From: an uncultured candidate division WPS-2 bacterium
GTDB taxonomy: Bacteria > Vulcanimicrobiota > Vulcanimicrobiia > Vulcanimicrobiales > Vulcanimicrobiaceae
Length of the DNA stretch: 64,000 nt
Reading direction: 5' to 3'
Assembly (NCBI GenBank): GCA_937927945.1
Contig: CALEYW010000043.1
Location: forward strand, 62,001-126,000
This document shows, in pieces, positions 8,349 through 17,603 of the stretch. Below the pieces are notes generated by a model that was not told the DNA's origin, searched no databases, and saw nothing but the letters and a program-made list of their open reading frames with translations. The translations under genes were made by a program, and so were the position numbers. Each line of letters opens with the position of its first letter. The stretch's first letter is position 1.

Positions 8349-11300
8349 ATGCAGGTGTCTTCCGCGTTCCGCGCCGTCACGGTCGCGTTGCTCTTCATCA
8401 TTGCCGCGGCCGCGGCGTCGGCGCAGCAGCCGGCGTCCGAAGCGAATCCGAGCGCCGCCCCGGTGCCGGCGGCCTCGCCGTCGCCGTCCCCATCACCGAC
8501 TCCGGTGCCGCCGTACAACCGGCTCGCGTTTCGCGAGATCGGCCCGGCCCTCTCGGGAGGCCGCGTGACGTCGGTGGTCGGCGTCGCGGACGACGCGAAG
8601 CTGTACTATCTCGGCTCGGCGGGCGGCGGCGTGTGGAAGACGGTGAACGGCGGCGCGACGTGGACGCCGCTGTTCGACAAGCAGAGCGTCGCGTCGATCG
8701 GCGCGGTCGCGATCGATCCGAAGAATCACGACGTCGTGTGGGTCGGCACCGGCGAAGCCAACCCGCGCAACGACGTCACCTGGGGCGACGGCGTCTATCG
8801 CACCGCCGACGGCGGGAAGACCTGGAAGAACCTCGGCCTCGCGCAGACGAAGTTCATCGCGTCGGTCGTCATCGATCCGCGCGATACCAATACGGTGCTG
8901 GTCGGCGCGCTCGGCGACGCCTTCGCCGACTCGCCGGAACGCGGCGTCTACCGCACGACCGACGGCGGAAAGACGTGGAGCAAGACGCTCTACGTCGGAC
9001 CGCGCAGCGGCGTCTCGGAAATGGTCGCGGACCCCAAGAACCCGGACGTGCTCTACGCCGGCATCTGGCACTTCCAGCGCAAGCCGTGGACGTTCGAGTC
9101 CGGCGGCGCGGACGACGGAATCTGGAAGTCGGTCGACGGCGGGAAGACGTGGAACCGCCTGAGCGGTCACGGCTTGCCGGAAGGGATGACGGGACGCATC
9201 GGCTTGGCGGTCGCGCCGTCGAATCCGAACCGCGTGTACGCGCTGATCGAGTCGAAGACGCCCGGGATCCTGTGGCGCTCCGACGACGCCGGCGCGACGT
9301 GGAAGCTCATGACGAGCAACACGCTGGTCGACCAGCGCTTCTTCTACTTCTCGCACGTTCGCGTCGATCCGGCGAACGCCGACCACGTCTACGGTGTCTC
9401 GGAAGCCCTCTCCGAGTCGAAGGACGGCGGCAAGACGTTCAAGGCCATCGCGGATTCGGTGCACGTCGACTACCACGACATGTGGATCTCACCGGCGGAC
9501 TCCAAGCGCATGATCGTCGGCGAGGACGGCGGCTACGCACTCTCGCTCGACGGCGGCACCGCCTGGTCGTTCTCGCGCAACCTGGCGATCGGCGAGATCT
9601 ATCACGTCGGGTACGACGATCAGAACCCGTATCGCGTGTGCATCGGACTCCAGGACAACAACGGGTTCTGCGGACCCTCCAACTCGCTGCGCCCCGACGG
9701 CATCCCGGACGAGGCGTGGGAGCGGGTCATCGGCGGCGACGGGCAATGGGCCTGGCCCGATCCGCGCGACCCGAACCTGGTCTGGACCGACCTGCAGAAC
9801 GGCAACCTGTCGATCTACGATCGGCGCGCGCAGCGGAACCGCCCGGTGCGCCCGTATATCGCTACCGCAGCGCAGGGCTTCACGCCGTACGCGCTGCCGT
9901 ATCGCTTCAATTGGGACTCGCCGATCGCATTCGATCCGTTCGATCCGGCGACCGCGCTGTTCGGCGGCAACGTCGTGTTCGCATCGCGCGATCGCGGACG
10001 CACGTGGCGGCCGATCTCGCCGGACCTCACGCGCAACGACAAGACGCACCAGCAGGCGTCGGGCGGCCCCCTCGCGCTCGACAACACCGGTGCGGAGGCG
10101 AGCAGCGCGATCCTCGACATCGAGCCTTCGACGGCGACGCGCGGGGAGATCTGGGTCGGCACCGACGACGGCTTGGTGCAAGTGACCCGAGACGGCGGCA
10201 AACACTGGACCAACGTCACGCCGCCGAACGTCCCGCCCGACGGCCGCGCCGAAGTCGCTGCGCCCTCGCCGCTGGCCCGCGGCACCGCGTACGCGGTGAT
10301 CGACCGGCACTATCTCGGCGATCACACGCCGTACGCGTTCGTGACGCACGATTGGGGTGCGCATTGGACGACGATCACGAGCGGGCTGCCGGTGCAGGAA
10401 GCGCGCGCGATTCGTCCCGACACGCGCAACGCGCACCTCGTCTATCTGGGTCTCGAGAACTCGTTCTGGCTGTCCTACGACGACGGGGCGCATTGGCGCA
10501 AGCCCGCGCTCGGGCTGCCGACGACCGCGTCGTACGACCTGCGCATCCAGCCGCGCTGGAACGACCTGATCGTCGCGACGCACGGCCGCGGCCTGTTCAT
10601 CCTCGACGATCTCACCCCGATTCAGCAGCTTCCCGGCGCGGAAGCCGCCGGCGCGGCGTTGTTCGCGCCGCGTACCGCGTACGCGTACGCGCTGCACGCG
10701 GACGACGAGGGGCTCTACACCCGCTACGCGGGGAAGAATCCGCCGCCCGGTGCGATGATCTCGTTCTACCAAACCGCGCCCGGTGCCAAGCCTCCATCGA
10801 TCGAAATCCTCGATGCGCACGGCACGGTGATCCGGCATCTGCGCGGCACGACGCGGGTCCATGAACGGGAGATTCCGATCGTGACGAACTTCGTCGGAGT
10901 CAACCGCGTGACGTGGGACTTGCGCGAGGACGGCCCCGTGCGCTGGGAAGGCGCCGCGAAGGAAACCTACAAGGGTCCGCGCACGGGCATTCCCGTGATT
11001 CCGGGGACGTACGCGGTGCGCATCGTCCTGGCCGGCAAGACCTTTACGCAACCGCTGCGGGTCGCGCCCGATCCGCGCATCACGATGGTGGCGGCGGAGT
11101 ATCGCGAAGCGTACCGGTTCGCCAAACGGCACCTCGCCGAGTACTCGCAGCTCGACGCGACGCTCAACCGGCTCGACGCTTATACCGCCTCGGCCGGCGC
11201 GGCGAGCGCAAACGCCGGCGCGCTCTCCACGACGCTCGGCGCCGTGCGCGAGAAAGCACTCGCGTTGCGCGGGCGCCTCACCGCCGACTTCACCAACGAC

Positions 11301-11588
11301 GAGGACTTCATCGCGCGACCGGCCGGCATTCGCGAAGACCTGCAAGGGCTCGCCGGGTTCGGCTTCGGCGCCGGAGCCGGCACGCCGCCGACCGCAGCGC
11401 AGCGCGAGTACGCGGCGCGGGTCGATGCAGCGCTCGCTGCGGTGCTGCGCGACGTCGCCGCCTTCGAGAGCACGGATGTCGCGCGCGCCGACGCGGCGCT
11501 CAAAGCAGCCGGCAAACCGCCGCTCGCGACGAGCGGCGCGAAGCGGACGGCCGTGGTCGGCGGCGATGCGAGCGGCGAGGACGACTGA
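8349..11588 (+). CDS. Secreted Asp-box (BNR/VPS10-type) beta-propeller protein
   Basis: This is a 1079-residue protein with a signal peptide (about 1-25, ending ASAQ) and a Pro/Ser linker to residue 52. At least eleven Asp-box repeats of the form SxDxGxTW follow, for example TADGGKTWKN, TTDGGKTWSK and SVDGGKTWNR. This indicates a double beta-propeller of the sialidase/sortilin (VPS10) N-terminal type. The C-terminal third (about 760-1079) is a separate region with a possible Ig-like segment (IPGTYAVRIVLAGKTFTQPL) and a helical tail. Such proteins are often called glycosyl hydrolases, but no catalytic residues can be assigned. It acts outside the cytoplasm. Confidence 0.8.
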   Translation: MQVSSAFRAVTVALLFIIAAAAASAQQPASEANPSAAPVPAASPSPSPSPTPVPPYNRLAFREIGPALSGGRVTSVVGVADDAKLYYLGSAGGGVWKTVNGGATWTPLFDKQSVASIGAVAIDPKNHDVVWVGTGEANPRNDVTWGDGVYRTADGGKTWKNLGLAQTKFIASVVIDPRDTNTVLVGALGDAFADSPERGVYRTTDGGKTWSKTLYVGPRSGVSEMVADPKNPDVLYAGIWHFQRKPWTFESGGADDGIWKSVDGGKTWNRLSGHGLPEGMTGRIGLAVAPSNPNRVYALIESKTPGILWRSDDAGATWKLMTSNTLVDQRFFYFSHVRVDPANADHVYGVSEALSESKDGGKTFKAIADSVHVDYHDMWISPADSKRMIVGEDGGYALSLDGGTAWSFSRNLAIGEIYHVGYDDQNPYRVCIGLQDNNGFCGPSNSLRPDGIPDEAWERVIGGDGQWAWPDPRDPNLVWTDLQNGNLSIYDRRAQRNRPVRPYIATAAQGFTPYALPYRFNWDSPIAFDPFDPATALFGGNVVFASRDRGRTWRPISPDLTRNDKTHQQASGGPLALDNTGAEASSAILDIEPSTATRGEIWVGTDDGLVQVTRDGGKHWTNVTPPNVPPDGRAEVAAPSPLARGTAYAVIDRHYLGDHTPYAFVTHDWGAHWTTITSGLPVQEARAIRPDTRNAHLVYLGLENSFWLSYDDGAHWRKPALGLPTTASYDLRIQPRWNDLIVATHGRGLFILDDLTPIQQLPGAEAAGAALFAPRTAYAYALHADDEGLYTRYAGKNPPPGAMISFYQTAPGAKPPSIEILDAHGTVIRHLRGTTRVHEREIPIVTNFVGVNRVTWDLREDGPVRWEGAAKETYKGPRTGIPVIPGTYAVRIVLAGKTFTQPLRVAPDPRITMVAAEYREAYRFAKRHLAEYSQLDATLNRLDAYTASAGAASANAGALSTTLGAVREKALALRGRLTADFTNDEDFIARPAGIREDLQGLAGFGFGAGAGTPPTAAQREYAARVDAALAAVLRDVAAFESTDVARADAALKAAGKPPLATSGAKRTAVVGGDASGEDD

Positions 11589-11678
11589 CGAGGGCGCGGC
11601 GCCCGCTGGGGGAAATTCGTTTCACGCCGGCCGCGCTCGCACGAGCACCGCCGGGCGGCTTGAAGAAAGTGTGAATCG

Positions 11679-12563
11679 ATGTCGTTCGCAAACTCTGTGG
11701 TCGTCATCCCCAGTCACGTGCCGGAAGCTGAATTGCGCACGTTCGGCACGCTTGAGTCGTACGAGGAGTACATCGAGCACCAGTATCGCGACACGAAGGC
11801 GCTGCTCGAGAAATACCGCGCGCACAAGACGCACGATCCCGAGCTTTCCGCGGAGTACCGGGCCGCGATGAAACCGATCATGATCACGACGTGCTGGGGC
11901 GAGGCGCAGACGACGGGACAGGTCGCGCAGATCATCACCAAGACGAACAGCCCCAGCATCCAATACTTCTACGCGACGCACGCGCTCGATGAAGTCCGTC
12001 ACACCCAGATCGAATGGCGCCGCATCCGCGACCTCGACCTGGCCGATTCGCTCGACGTGCCGTACGAGCAGACCGAACTGTTCCGCTTCGTGAACGGGCT
12101 GCCGTCCTTCGTCGAGCTCGTGTACGGACAGGTCTGCACGCTCGAGGCATACTCGGCGCACGTGCTCTTCAACTCGATCGCCGATCTGGCGCGCAAATTC
12201 GGCGACCTCGCCACCGCGGTCACGTACGAGTACGTGATGCACGACGAAGTGCGCCACATCGGAACCGGTCTGCGCATCGTGAAAGAGGCGATCGACGCCG
12301 CGCCCGATCCCGAGGAGGCGGCGTTCCGCATCCTCGACCTCGAAGAGCGGCTCCTGCCCATCACGATCCGCAAACTCGGCCGCGATTCCGCCATCGCGGC
12401 ATCGCTGTACGAATCCGGAATGATCGCCGACAAGCGGGCGTTCGAGTTCGACGGATTTCGGCAGTACCTGATCTTCCGCGCGAAGATCCCCAACTTGCCG
12501 CCGATGCGCTACAAGGGACCCGACGGCTGGGCCGAAGCGCAACGCGGGACCAGCGCGGCATGA
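11679..12563 (+). CDS. Ferritin-like diiron carboxylate protein
   Basis: The product has 294 residues. The metal ligands of a four-helix-bundle diiron centre are visible in order: Glu in CWGEAQTT, ExxH in LDEVRHTQ, Glu in CTLEAYS, and ExxH in HDEVRHIG. This two-fold E...ExxH pattern is shared by aromatic and toluene-type monooxygenases and AurF-like N-oxygenases. No reductase or coupling protein is adjacent. Its stop overlaps the acetoacetyl-CoA synthetase ATG (ATGA), implying co-translation. A second diiron gene of different sequence lies at 30857-31768. Substrate is unknown. Confidence 0.75.
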   Translation: MSFANSVVVIPSHVPEAELRTFGTLESYEEYIEHQYRDTKALLEKYRAHKTHDPELSAEYRAAMKPIMITTCWGEAQTTGQVAQIITKTNSPSIQYFYATHALDEVRHTQIEWRRIRDLDLADSLDVPYEQTELFRFVNGLPSFVELVYGQVCTLEAYSAHVLFNSIADLARKFGDLATAVTYEYVMHDEVRHIGTGLRIVKEAIDAAPDPEEAAFRILDLEERLLPITIRKLGRDSAIAASLYESGMIADKRAFEFDGFRQYLIFRAKIPNLPPMRYKGPDGWAEAQRGTSAA

Positions 12564-14566
12564 TCGAAGGAACCCTGCTCTGGACGCCCGACCCCGCGCG
12601 GGCCGCGCAAACGCGCGTCGCGCAATTCATGCGCCGCCTCGCGGAACGCGGACAACAGTTCACCACGTACGAAGAGCTGCGCCGCTGGTCGGTCACCGAT
12701 CTGCCGGGCTTCTGGGGCGCGGTGTGGGACTTCTTCGAGGTGCACTCGCGCACGCCGTACGAAACGGTGCTCGACGGACGGCCGATGCCCGGCACGACCT
12801 GGTTCACCGGCTCGCGGGTGAACTACGCCGAGCACATGCTGCGTCACGAAGCCGTCGCCGCGCCGCACGAGGCGGCCATCGTGCACAGCTCGGAGGTGCG
12901 GCCGCTGGCCGAGCTGTCCTGGCGCGAGCTCGGCGGGCGCGTGCGCATCCTCGCGACCGCCCTGCGCGAACTCGGCGTCGTTCCGGGCGACCGGGTCGCC
13001 GCATACATGCCGACCATCCCCGAGACGGCGATCGCCATGCTGGCGACGACGGCGATCGGCGCGGTGTGGTCCTCGGCGGCGCCGGAGTTCGGCGCGCGCA
13101 CCGTGGTCGACCGCTTCGCACAGATCGAACCCAAGGTGCTCTTCGTCGCCGACGGATACCGGTTCGGCGGCAAGGACTTCGACCGCTTGGGCGAGATCGA
13201 AACGATTCTGGGCGAACTGCCGACCGTCGAGCACGTCGTCTGGCTGTCGTATCTGCACGCCGACGCGGCGACGGTTCCGCTCGCCGGCGCGGTCTCGTGG
13301 AACGCTTTGCTCGATCGCGCGCCGGTCGAGCGCGACGCGTTCGCCTACGAGTATCTCGGCCCGCGGGATCCGCTGTGGATCCTCTTCTCGTCGGGGACGA
13401 CCGGATTGCCGAAAGCGATCGTCCACGGGCACGTGGGCGTGCTCGTCGAGCATCTCAAGTCGACCGGCCTGGGGCAGAATCTCGGTCCGGATTCGCGCAC
13501 GTTCTTCTACACGACGACCGGCTGGATGATGTTCAACGCGCTGCTCTCGGGGCTGCTGCAGGGCTCCTCCGTCGTGCTCTACGACGGCCATCCCGCGCAC
13601 CCGTCGCCGAGCTTGCTGTGGCAACTGGCCGCCGACGCCAAGGCGACGACGTTCGGCGCGAGCCCGACGTACGTGCAGATCATGCGCAAGTTCGGGATCG
13701 TGCCGCGCGACGCGTTCGATCTCTCGCGGCTGAACGCCGTGCTGCTGACGGGTTCGCCCGTCACGCCGGAAGCGACGGCCTGGTTCTACGAGAACGTCAA
13801 GGCCGATCTGTGGGTCACGTCGCCGTCGGGCGGGACGGAGCTGTGCGCGGGCTTGGTCGGCGGATCGCCGCTGCTGCCGGTGCGCGCCGGCGAGATCCAG
13901 GCGCGCCTGCTCGGGATGGACGTGCACGCCTGGAACGACGCGGGCGAAGACGTCGAGGTCGAGGTCGGCGAGCTCGTCGTCACGTCACCGTCGCCGTCGA
14001 TGCCGCTCGCGTTCTGGAACGATGCCGGCGGTGCGCGCTATCGCGAGACGTACTTCGAGCAGTTCCCCGGCGTGTGGCGCCACGGCGACTTCCTCAAGAT
14101 CAACGAACGCGGCGGATGTTACATCTACGGCCGCTCGGACTCGACCCTCAACCGCTTCGGCGTGCGCATCGGATCGTCCGAGATCTACCGCGCGGTCGAA
14201 GAGCTCGACGCCGTCCTCGACAGTCTGGTCGTGTGCTTGGAGTTGCCCGACGGCGGCTTCTACATGCCGCTGTTCGTGAAGGTCGCCGGCGACGGACCGC
14301 TCGACGACGCGCTGCGCGCCAGCATCGTGACGAAACTCCGCACCGACTGCAGTCCGCGTCACGTACCGGACGAGATTCACCGCGTCCCCGACGTGCCGTA
14401 CACGTTGACCGGGAAGAAAATGGAGATTCCGGTGCGACGCATCATGGCGGGGATGGCGCCCGCCGCAGTCGCCAGCCGCGAGGCGATGATGAACCCGGAC
14501 GCGCTCGACTGGTACGTCGACTTCGCGCACGCGCGCGTCGCGAGCCGCCTCGCGGAGCACGCTTGA
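12560..14566 (+). CDS. aacS: Acetoacetate--CoA ligase
   Basis: ATG at 12560 gives 668 residues, normal for acetoacetyl-CoA synthetase. The adenylation motif ILFSSGTTGLPKAIVHGHVG, the YGRSDSTLNRFGVRIGSSEI region and the C-terminal catalytic TLTGKKMEIPVRR are present. FFYTTTGWMMFNAL is typical of this family. The enzyme activates acetoacetate with ATP and CoA in the cytoplasm, salvaging ketone bodies or polyhydroxybutyrate-derived acetoacetate. It is co-translated with the diiron protein. A thiolase that could use the product is at 48819-50012. Confidence 0.88.
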   Translation: MIEGTLLWTPDPARAAQTRVAQFMRRLAERGQQFTTYEELRRWSVTDLPGFWGAVWDFFEVHSRTPYETVLDGRPMPGTTWFTGSRVNYAEHMLRHEAVAAPHEAAIVHSSEVRPLAELSWRELGGRVRILATALRELGVVPGDRVAAYMPTIPETAIAMLATTAIGAVWSSAAPEFGARTVVDRFAQIEPKVLFVADGYRFGGKDFDRLGEIETILGELPTVEHVVWLSYLHADAATVPLAGAVSWNALLDRAPVERDAFAYEYLGPRDPLWILFSSGTTGLPKAIVHGHVGVLVEHLKSTGLGQNLGPDSRTFFYTTTGWMMFNALLSGLLQGSSVVLYDGHPAHPSPSLLWQLAADAKATTFGASPTYVQIMRKFGIVPRDAFDLSRLNAVLLTGSPVTPEATAWFYENVKADLWVTSPSGGTELCAGLVGGSPLLPVRAGEIQARLLGMDVHAWNDAGEDVEVEVGELVVTSPSPSMPLAFWNDAGGARYRETYFEQFPGVWRHGDFLKINERGGCYIYGRSDSTLNRFGVRIGSSEIYRAVEELDAVLDSLVVCLELPDGGFYMPLFVKVAGDGPLDDALRASIVTKLRTDCSPRHVPDEIHRVPDVPYTLTGKKMEIPVRRIMAGMAPAAVASREAMMNPDALDWYVDFAHARVASRLAEHA

Positions 14567-14588
14567 CGCTCCTTCGCGAACGCTTGAA

Positions 14589-14605
14589 GACGGGCGTCGC
14601 CCGTC
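14589..14605 (+). terminator. GC hairpin just after aacS
   Basis: GACGGGC (14589-14595) and GCCCGTC (14599-14605) form a perfect seven-pair stem with a GTC loop, 22 bases past the aacS stop. There is no T-run after it, so it is only a weak terminator candidate; it could stabilise the mRNA 3' end. Confidence 0.3.
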
Positions 14606-14628
14606 GTAATTGCTAGCTCGTCGAGCCC

Positions 14629-14769
14629 GTCATTGCGAGCTCGTCGAGCACCCCCCGTGTCACGCTGAGCGCAGTCGAAGCCCCGCACGATTCTGAGGGG
14701 CACGATTGCGGTGTCGCTCTCGACTTCGCTCGGGCGACCCCGAGGGTTGCTCGACAAGCTCGCAATGAC
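14629..14769. repeat. Nested palindromic (REP-like) intergenic repeat
   Basis: The outer arms GTCATTGCGAGCTCGTCGAGCA (first 20 bases of the arm at 14629; arm 14629-14650) and the arm at 14748-14769 are inverted copies with one mismatch in 22. Inside, 14659-14680 (GTCACGCTGAGCGCAGTCGA) and about 14718-14740 form a second, looser inverted pair. Related units sit at 31806-31832 and 54856-54886. It occupies most of the 253-base gap between aacS and the EamA gene. It resembles REP/MITE-type dispersed palindromes and contains no gene. Confidence 0.7.
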
Positions 14770-14819
14770 AAAGGGGGCCAGACGGCACGGACTGCATATC
14801 CCTGCGCATCGGAACGGTT

Positions 14820-15728
14820 GTGCGAGCCGTGCCCTCCTCTCGCGCCCGTATCCTCGGCCTGCTCGTCTTGACGGTGCTCGTGTGGGGCTACAACTGGGTT
14901 CCGCTGAAAATCGCAGCCGTCGCCATCGACCCGTACTGGTTCTCCGCTTGGCGGGTCGGCGGCGGAGCGCTCGCGCTCTTCGCCGTGCTCGCGCTCAGCC
15001 GGCGCAGCGCCGCGCCGCCGGCGGGGCGCGCTTTCATCACGATCGGTCTCGCGCAGGTCGCGGGGTTGGTGTTGTTCTCGACGCTGGCGTTGCGTTTCGG
15101 CGGCGTCGCGACGGTGACGGCGCTGGTCTTCACCATGCCGCTCTGGACCGCCGTCTTCGCGTACGTCCTGCTTGGCGAACGGCTGTCGCGCTCGCGGATC
15201 GCGTGGCTGCTGCTCGCGTGCGCCGGGATCGGACTGATCGCCTCGGAGGCCCGCACGCCGGGCGACGTGCTGGGCGCGTTGTGCGCGACGGCGGGCGGCG
15301 CGTCGTGGGCGCTCGGCAACGTCCTTCAGCGCCGGGCAGCGTATCGGATCGACGCCGTCCGGCTGATCGCGTGGCAGCAGCTCGCCGCAACGATACCGCT
15401 GGTGCTGCTCGCCGCCGTCCTCGGGCATCCGCAAGCATACCTCTCCACCGGCGTCGTCGTCGCAGCGGTATTCGCGGCCGTCGTCGGAAGCGGTATCGCG
15501 TGGCTCTGGTGGGGGATCGTGCTGCGGGAACTTCCCGCGAACACCGTGGCCCTCGGTTCGTTCGCGATTCCGGTAGTCGCCGCGCTGAGTGCCTGGGTGC
15601 AGCTCGGGGCGCCGCCCGCGCCGTTCACCGCGCTCGGCCTCGCGATCGTCGTCGCGGGACTCGCCGGCAGCGTCGCGGCAACCGCGTCGGACGAGCGGCG
15701 TGCTGCGCGCGCGGTCGAGGCAGCCTGA
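14820..15728 (+). CDS. EamA/DMT-family transporter
   Basis: GTG at 14820 gives 302 residues with about ten hydrophobic helices arranged as two EamA repeats. The first starts VLVWGYNWVPLKIAAVAIDP, the second ALCATAGGASWALGNVLQRR. This is the drug/metabolite transporter superfamily, inner-membrane carriers for amino acids, nucleosides or metabolites. The substrate cannot be inferred. It lies 25 bases upstream of the S41 protease gene, so they may be co-transcribed. Confidence 0.8.
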   Translation: MRAVPSSRARILGLLVLTVLVWGYNWVPLKIAAVAIDPYWFSAWRVGGGALALFAVLALSRRSAAPPAGRAFITIGLAQVAGLVLFSTLALRFGGVATVTALVFTMPLWTAVFAYVLLGERLSRSRIAWLLLACAGIGLIASEARTPGDVLGALCATAGGASWALGNVLQRRAAYRIDAVRLIAWQQLAATIPLVLLAAVLGHPQAYLSTGVVVAAVFAAVVGSGIAWLWWGIVLRELPANTVALGSFAIPVVAALSAWVQLGAPPAPFTALGLAIVVAGLAGSVAATASDERRAARAVEAA

Positions 15729-15753
15729 GCCGCCGCGCCGAACCATCCTCCCA

Positions 15754-17070
15754 GTGAATGGGTTTTTCCGGTCGCTCCCCGCATTGGCCGCCGCCGGCGC
15801 GTTGCTCGCGCTGGCACCGGAGCCGGCGCGAGCCGTCACGGCGGAGCACGCGCGCGAAGTGCGCGGCGCGTACGCGGCGCTGGTCGACACGTTCTACCGC
15901 AAGGTCGACGGTCCGGCGCTCGTTGCCGGCGCGCGCACCGGGCTCACGGCGGCGTTGCGCAAGGCCGACGCGCACGGGGCACCGCGCGCCGTCGCGCCGG
16001 CACCGGCCGGCGGTGCGGTCGAACAGATCCTCGCGTCGATCGACGTCGCGCGGCGCGCGAGCAAACTCACCGAGACCGCGCTGACCTATGCTGCGCTGAG
16101 CGGAATGGCCGCTGCCGCCGGGGATCGCTACACGGTCTTCTTGACACCCGCCGAACTGCACCGGTTCACCGCACCGCTGAACCCAGCCCACATCTTCGGC
16201 ATCGGCGTCCTGCTGGCCGAAGACGAGACCACGCACGACGTCCGCGCCTCATACATCCCGCCGGGCACGCCGGCCGACAGCGCAGGAGTCAAGACCGGCG
16301 ATCTCTTCGACGCCGTCGACGGAACGTCGGTGCGCGGCATAGGAATGCAGCGCGTGCGGGCCAAGCTGCTCGGCATCCGCGGTACGATCGTGTCGGTACG
16401 TGTGGTGCGAGACGGCAAGCCGCTGGAGGATGCATTCGCGATCACGCGCGACGACGTGCACGCTCCGACGGTGTACGAGAAGCTGCTCCCGGGCAACATC
16501 GGGTACGTCGCGGTCGGTGCGTTCGGTGAACCGACCGCGACGGAGTTCGCCGCCGCGATCAAACGGCTGCAAGAGCAGAACGTCGCCGGCTTCATCCTCG
16601 ATCTGCGATTCAACGGCGGCGGGTACGTCGGCGCTGCGGTCGCGATCGCCGACACGTTCATCCGCAACGGCCCGATCGTCTCGGTCGCCGGTCGCCGCGG
16701 CACGACGCAGTTCGACGCCGACGCGGTGGCGATCGACCCCAAACCGCTCGCGGTTCTCGTGAACCACTACTCGGCCTCGGCATCGGAGATCACCGCGGGT
16801 GCGCTGCAGGACGTCGGCGTCGCGACGCTGGTCGGCAGCCGCACCTACGGCAAAGGCGTCGTTCAGGAACTGACCTACTTCCACGACGGCTCCGCCTTGA
16901 AGGTCACGACCGCGCGCTATCTCACGCCGCATCGCCGCATCATCGACGGCATCGGTCTAGCCCCAGACGTCGCCGTCAAGGAGAACGCGCACGCCCGCTA
17001 CGGCGACCCCGCCGCCGACAAGCAGCTCACCGTCGCGATGCAGATCGTCGGCAGCAAGGCGCACGTTTGA
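15754..17070 (+). CDS. S41-family C-terminal processing protease (CtpA-like)
   Basis: GTG at 15754 gives 438 residues with an N-terminal signal (ALAAAGALLALAPEPARA). A PDZ domain spans roughly 145-235 (GIGVLLAEDE, PGTPADSAGVKTGDLFDAV). The S41 catalytic domain has the Ser motif YSASASEITAG near 338-346 and the Lys motif GSRTYGKGVVQ near 362-371, so the Ser-Lys dyad is intact. It cleaves C-termini of periplasmic or secreted proteins. The stop overlaps the TTG start of the GNAT gene. Confidence 0.85.
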   Translation: MNGFFRSLPALAAAGALLALAPEPARAVTAEHAREVRGAYAALVDTFYRKVDGPALVAGARTGLTAALRKADAHGAPRAVAPAPAGGAVEQILASIDVARRASKLTETALTYAALSGMAAAAGDRYTVFLTPAELHRFTAPLNPAHIFGIGVLLAEDETTHDVRASYIPPGTPADSAGVKTGDLFDAVDGTSVRGIGMQRVRAKLLGIRGTIVSVRVVRDGKPLEDAFAITRDDVHAPTVYEKLLPGNIGYVAVGAFGEPTATEFAAAIKRLQEQNVAGFILDLRFNGGGYVGAAVAIADTFIRNGPIVSVAGRRGTTQFDADAVAIDPKPLAVLVNHYSASASEITAGALQDVGVATLVGSRTYGKGVVQELTYFHDGSALKVTTARYLTPHRRIIDGIGLAPDVAVKENAHARYGDPAADKQLTVAMQIVGSKAHV

Positions 17071-17603
17071 GGAACGAACCCGCCCGATCGACGCTTGTCG
17101 AAGCGACCGACGACGACTTCGAATGGATGATTCGCGGCGTCGCCGTACGCAACCGCGGCCTTTCCTTGCCGCCGGGCGGCGTCGATTCCCAAGGGGTCCT
17201 TGCCCACGTGCGTACCATGGCGCGAACGCTGCTGCAACAGTGGGGCCGTACCGGTACGTGGATGATCGTCGCAAACGATGAGGTGGTTGGGCTGTGCGGC
17301 TACAAGCATCCGCCGTCCGGCGAAGGCGCCGTAGAGATCGGTTACGGCGTCGCCGCAAGCAGACGGCGACGGGGCCATGCGAGAAGGGCAGTTGCCGCCA
17401 TACTTGCGAACGCGAGCGGAGATCCGTCAATCCAGTACGTGATCGCCGATACCGCCGTGGAAAATCATCCCTCGCAGCGCGTCCTCGAAAAGAACGGCTT
17501 TCGGTGTGTCGGCCCTCACGTCGACCCGGACGACGGTGAAGCACTCATCAGGTGGCGGGCCGACGTTCGTACCGACCCCCTCATTCGAAGCGCAACGCGC
17601 TGA
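17067..17603 (+). CDS. GNAT-family N-acetyltransferase
   Basis: The TTG at 17067 overlaps the protease stop and gives 178 residues. It has the acetyl-CoA-binding motif A region (IGYGVAASRRRRGHARRAVA) and the closing motif ENHPSQRVLEKNGF, typical of RimJ/RimL-like GNAT enzymes that acetylate small molecules or N-terminal amines. The acceptor is unknown. The 3' end runs 23 bases into the convergent MacB-like gene. Confidence 0.75.
   Translation: MRNEPARSTLVEATDDDFEWMIRGVAVRNRGLSLPPGGVDSQGVLAHVRTMARTLLQQWGRTGTWMIVANDEVVGLCGYKHPPSGEGAVEIGYGVAASRRRRGHARRAVAAILANASGDPSIQYVIADTAVENHPSQRVLEKNGFRCVGPHVDPDDGEALIRWRADVRTDPLIRSATR

Noticed and set aside
8006..10864. 952-codon frame overlapping the propeller gene
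   Set aside because: Extremely Arg-rich, no domain; the overlapping frame at 8349 has a signal peptide and eleven Asp boxes.
9489..11345. 618-codon antisense frame in the propeller gene
   Set aside because: Composition-driven shadow with no recognisable motif.
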